A DNA stretch of 64,000 nt from Leptothrix discophora. GTDB lineage: Bacteria; Pseudomonadota; Gammaproteobacteria; Burkholderiales; Burkholderiaceae_C. Below the pieces are notes generated by a model, which saw only the letters and a list, made by a program, of their open reading frames with translations, was not told the DNA's origin and searched no databases. Positions 62,655-64,000 of this stretch are shown in pieces; position 1 is the first letter of the stretch, and each line of letters begins with the position of its first letter. Location: positions 248,001 to 312,000 of the forward strand of contig NZ_JAUZEE010000003.1 of the NCBI RefSeq assembly GCF_030705305.1, given 5' to 3'. The position numbers and the translations under genes are program-made.

Positions 62655-63091
62655 CGGCCTTCCCTCCCGCACCAGTACTGCAGCTCACCATCGCGCGTCG
62701 GCTCGTAGACGCGGTTCAGGCCGGTGAAGCCCCACCCCGCGCCGCCCCCCGTACCACCCGCCACGGCGCGCACCGCTGCCGGCGGCCAGGCCACGTCGAG
62801 CTGGTGGACCAGCACCGGCGCGTCGCTGCGGTCGGCGTAGACATAGGCCTTGAACGCCGCCAGCTCGCGCGGCCGGGTCTGCAGCACGAAGCGGATCAGG
62901 AAGTAGGAGCCGACCGCCACCGCCGGCACCGCATGCGGGTCGTCGACCGCCGGCACGGCATGCGCGACGGTCTCGCCGCCGTAGGTGACGTGGCAGGTGG
63001 CCAGCGGCGCGGACCCGGCCGGGCCAGCGGCCAGGAGGGACAGCGAGACGGCAGCGGCGGCCAGCGCGTGCCGGGGATCGGGCAGGTTCAT
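62651..63091 (-). CDS. Hypothetical exported protein, 146 aa
   Basis: I do not recognise this family. A signal peptide (about 1-28, ending AAGPAGSAP) is followed by a mature part with two Cys (CHVTYGG at about 33 and YWCGREG near the end), probably a disulfide, and short strands (GSYFLIRFVLQTRP, AFKAYVYADRSDAPVLVHQLDVAWPP). It overlaps capA by 4 bases (ATGA) and is therefore translated together with it. It may assist CapA or share its periplasmic function. Confidence 0.7.
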   Translation of the reverse strand: MNLPDPRHALAAAAVSLSLLAAGPAGSAPLATCHVTYGGETVAHAVPAVDDPHAVPAVAVGSYFLIRFVLQTRPRELAAFKAYVYADRSDAPVLVHQLDVAWPPAAVRAVAGGTGGGAGWGFTGLNRVYEPTRDGELQYWCGREGR

Positions 63092-63146
63092 CGGCCGGAT
63101 TGTCGCGGCCAGGCAGCGCGGCCCCACGCCCGATCCAGCCTGCGCT

Positions 63147-63641
63147 TCACAGCGCATGGAAGACACTGTCGACCGTCGCCGGCCCCTCGCCCACCGTGGC
63201 GCGGAACAGCAGCTCATCGGTGGCCCGCAGGCGGCGGCAGACCTCGCGGCCGAGGTTCATCTGGATCAGCGCGAACTGCTCGGGGTCGTGCTCGAACAGC
63301 CGCAGCAGGTCGTCGGGCGAGACCTCGATGGCCGAACAGTCGGTCTCGGCCCGCACCGAGGCGTTGCGCGGCGACGGGTCCATCAGCGCCATCTCGCCGA
63401 ACACGTCGCCCGGTCCCAGCGTGCGCAGCCGGTAGTCACGGCCCTGCCAGCGCTTGCGGACCTCGACCGTGCCGGACTCCAGCACGTACATCGAGCAGGC
63501 GTCATCGCCCTGGCGGAAGAAGTCGCCACCGGCACGGACCTGGCGCACCCGCAGCGGCGTCAGCAGGTCGTCGAGGGCACGGGCGCTGACCGCCCCGAAC
63601 ACGGGCATGGCCTGCAGGCGCTCGATGCGTTGGGCATTCAT
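63147..63641 (-). CDS. Cyclic-nucleotide-binding domain protein
   Basis: A 164-aa single-domain protein. The cNMP-binding fold has FFRQGDDACSMYVLESGTVEV, the phosphate-binding cassette GPGDVFGEMALMDPSPRNASVRAETD (with Glu-Met-Ala-Leu and Arg in the expected places) and a C-terminal helix pair. No DNA-binding domain follows, so it is not a Crp-type regulator; similar small proteins sense nucleotides and act on partners. An AGGAGA ribosome site precedes the ATG. It lies 56 bases before the 146-aa gene. Confidence 0.87.
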   Translation of the reverse strand: MNAQRIERLQAMPVFGAVSARALDDLLTPLRVRQVRAGGDFFRQGDDACSMYVLESGTVEVRKRWQGRDYRLRTLGPGDVFGEMALMDPSPRNASVRAETDCSAIEVSPDDLLRLFEHDPEQFALIQMNLGREVCRRLRATDELLFRATVGEGPATVDSVFHAL

Positions 63642-63737
63642 GGCGGGTCTCCTGTTGTCGTTCTGGCCGGGCCGGGCAGCCCATCAAGATAGCGCGGCCG
63701 GCGTGTTCCGGACAAGGGCTGCGCCGACAATCGCGCC

Positions 63738-64000
63738 ATGTTCACGAACCTGATCCCCGCCGCGTCGCCCACCGCCCCGACCCCGGACGACCGCGCCCGT
63801 TTCCTGCGCCTGCTGCGCACCGCCACGCTGGACGGCGAGGCCTCGGCCGACCCGCTGCAGCGGCTGATCCTGAGCCAGCACCACGGCGAACCGTCCGACC
63901 TGGACCGCCTGATCGTCCGCCCGCTGCGCCTGCGAGGCGAGCCGGCGCTGCAGCTCGTCTGGCGACACGCGACCCGCGACATCACCAAGAACCTCGCGCC
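63738..64000 (+). CDS. Class I SAM-dependent methyltransferase, N-terminal part (cut by window edge)
   Basis: The first 87 codons of a gene continuing past the window. The block PLRLRGEPALQLVWRHATRDITKNL resembles the N-terminal region of a family of bacterial SAM-dependent methyltransferases acting on protein or RNA. No SAM motif is reached, so function cannot be judged. It is divergent from the cNMP-binding gene with a 96-base gap. A G-poor leader lacks a clear ribosome site. Confidence 0.6.
   Translation, partial: MFTNLIPAASPTAPTPDDRARFLRLLRTATLDGEASADPLQRLILSQHHGEPSDLDRLIVRPLRLRGEPALQLVWRHATRDITKNLA

Overview
This 64 kb window is chromosomal DNA from a high-GC betaproteobacterium, most likely order Burkholderiales in the Leptothrix/Sphaerotilus/Rubrivivax neighbourhood. 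That placement is an inference from the very GC-rich codon use, tripartite tricarboxylate (Tct) transporter genes, a DUF3422 protein, the run PCMT-like / rhodanese / tolC next to waaA, a SapC-family protein and a DUF1501/DUF1800 secreted pair. I see no prophage, insertion sequence, CRISPR array, rRNA or replication origin. There is one tRNA (Ser-UGA). Coding density is about 95 percent.

Layout. 0-5 kb: NlpC/P60 cell-wall hydrolase behind a near-consensus sigma70 promoter, moaA, then ispF and ispD separated by a sugar-nucleotide epimerase-like gene whose catalytic Tyr is gone. 5-10.3 kb: DUF3422 protein, MFS exporter, and a tctB-tctA pair in which TctB looks internally shortened. 10.4-15 kb: a GspE/PilB-type ATPase, spermidine-synthase-like protein, DNA glycosylase and TatD nuclease. 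15-19.5 kb: trypsin-like protease lacking PDZ domains, then a MoxR/DUF58/VWA operon. 19.7-22.4 kb: undecaprenyl-phosphate sugar transferase and GMP reductase, convergent. 22.6-29.2 kb: degenerate GGDEF protein, patatin phospholipase, uvrD helicase, SirB2 and hemerythrin proteins. 29.2-35.3 kb: TetR regulator with a palindromic operator, PCMT-like/rhodanese/tolC, then waaA and phosphohexomutase on the other strand.

35.4-45.3 kb is one metabolic unit: eight co-directional genes and a divergent IclR regulator that together fit the non-phosphorylative L-fucose pathway (import, fucose dehydrogenase, lactonase, altronate-family dehydratase, 2-keto-3-deoxy-fuconate dehydrogenase, FAH-family diketo-acid hydrolase to pyruvate and lactate). 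45.3-54.9 kb is accessory: CorA, then a coupled cassette of an unrecognised 101-aa protein, a TonB-dependent receptor and an unrecognised helix-turn-helix-plus-repeat protein, followed by an outer-membrane barrel protein, a large fibronectin-type lipoprotein and two small proteins. 54.9-64 kb: tRNA-Ser, apaH, CNNM/CorC transporter, SapC, the DUF1501/DUF1800 pair, CapA, a cyclic-nucleotide-binding protein and a methyltransferase cut by the window edge.

The most unusual signals are: two copies of a dispersed three-hairpin intergenic element with apparently compensated stems; the unrecognised TonB-receptor cassette; short tandem duplications that repeatedly sit on stop codons; and several enzymes with missing hallmark residues or segments (epimerase, GGDEF, TctB). 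Family assignments rest on motifs read by eye; no database search was run.
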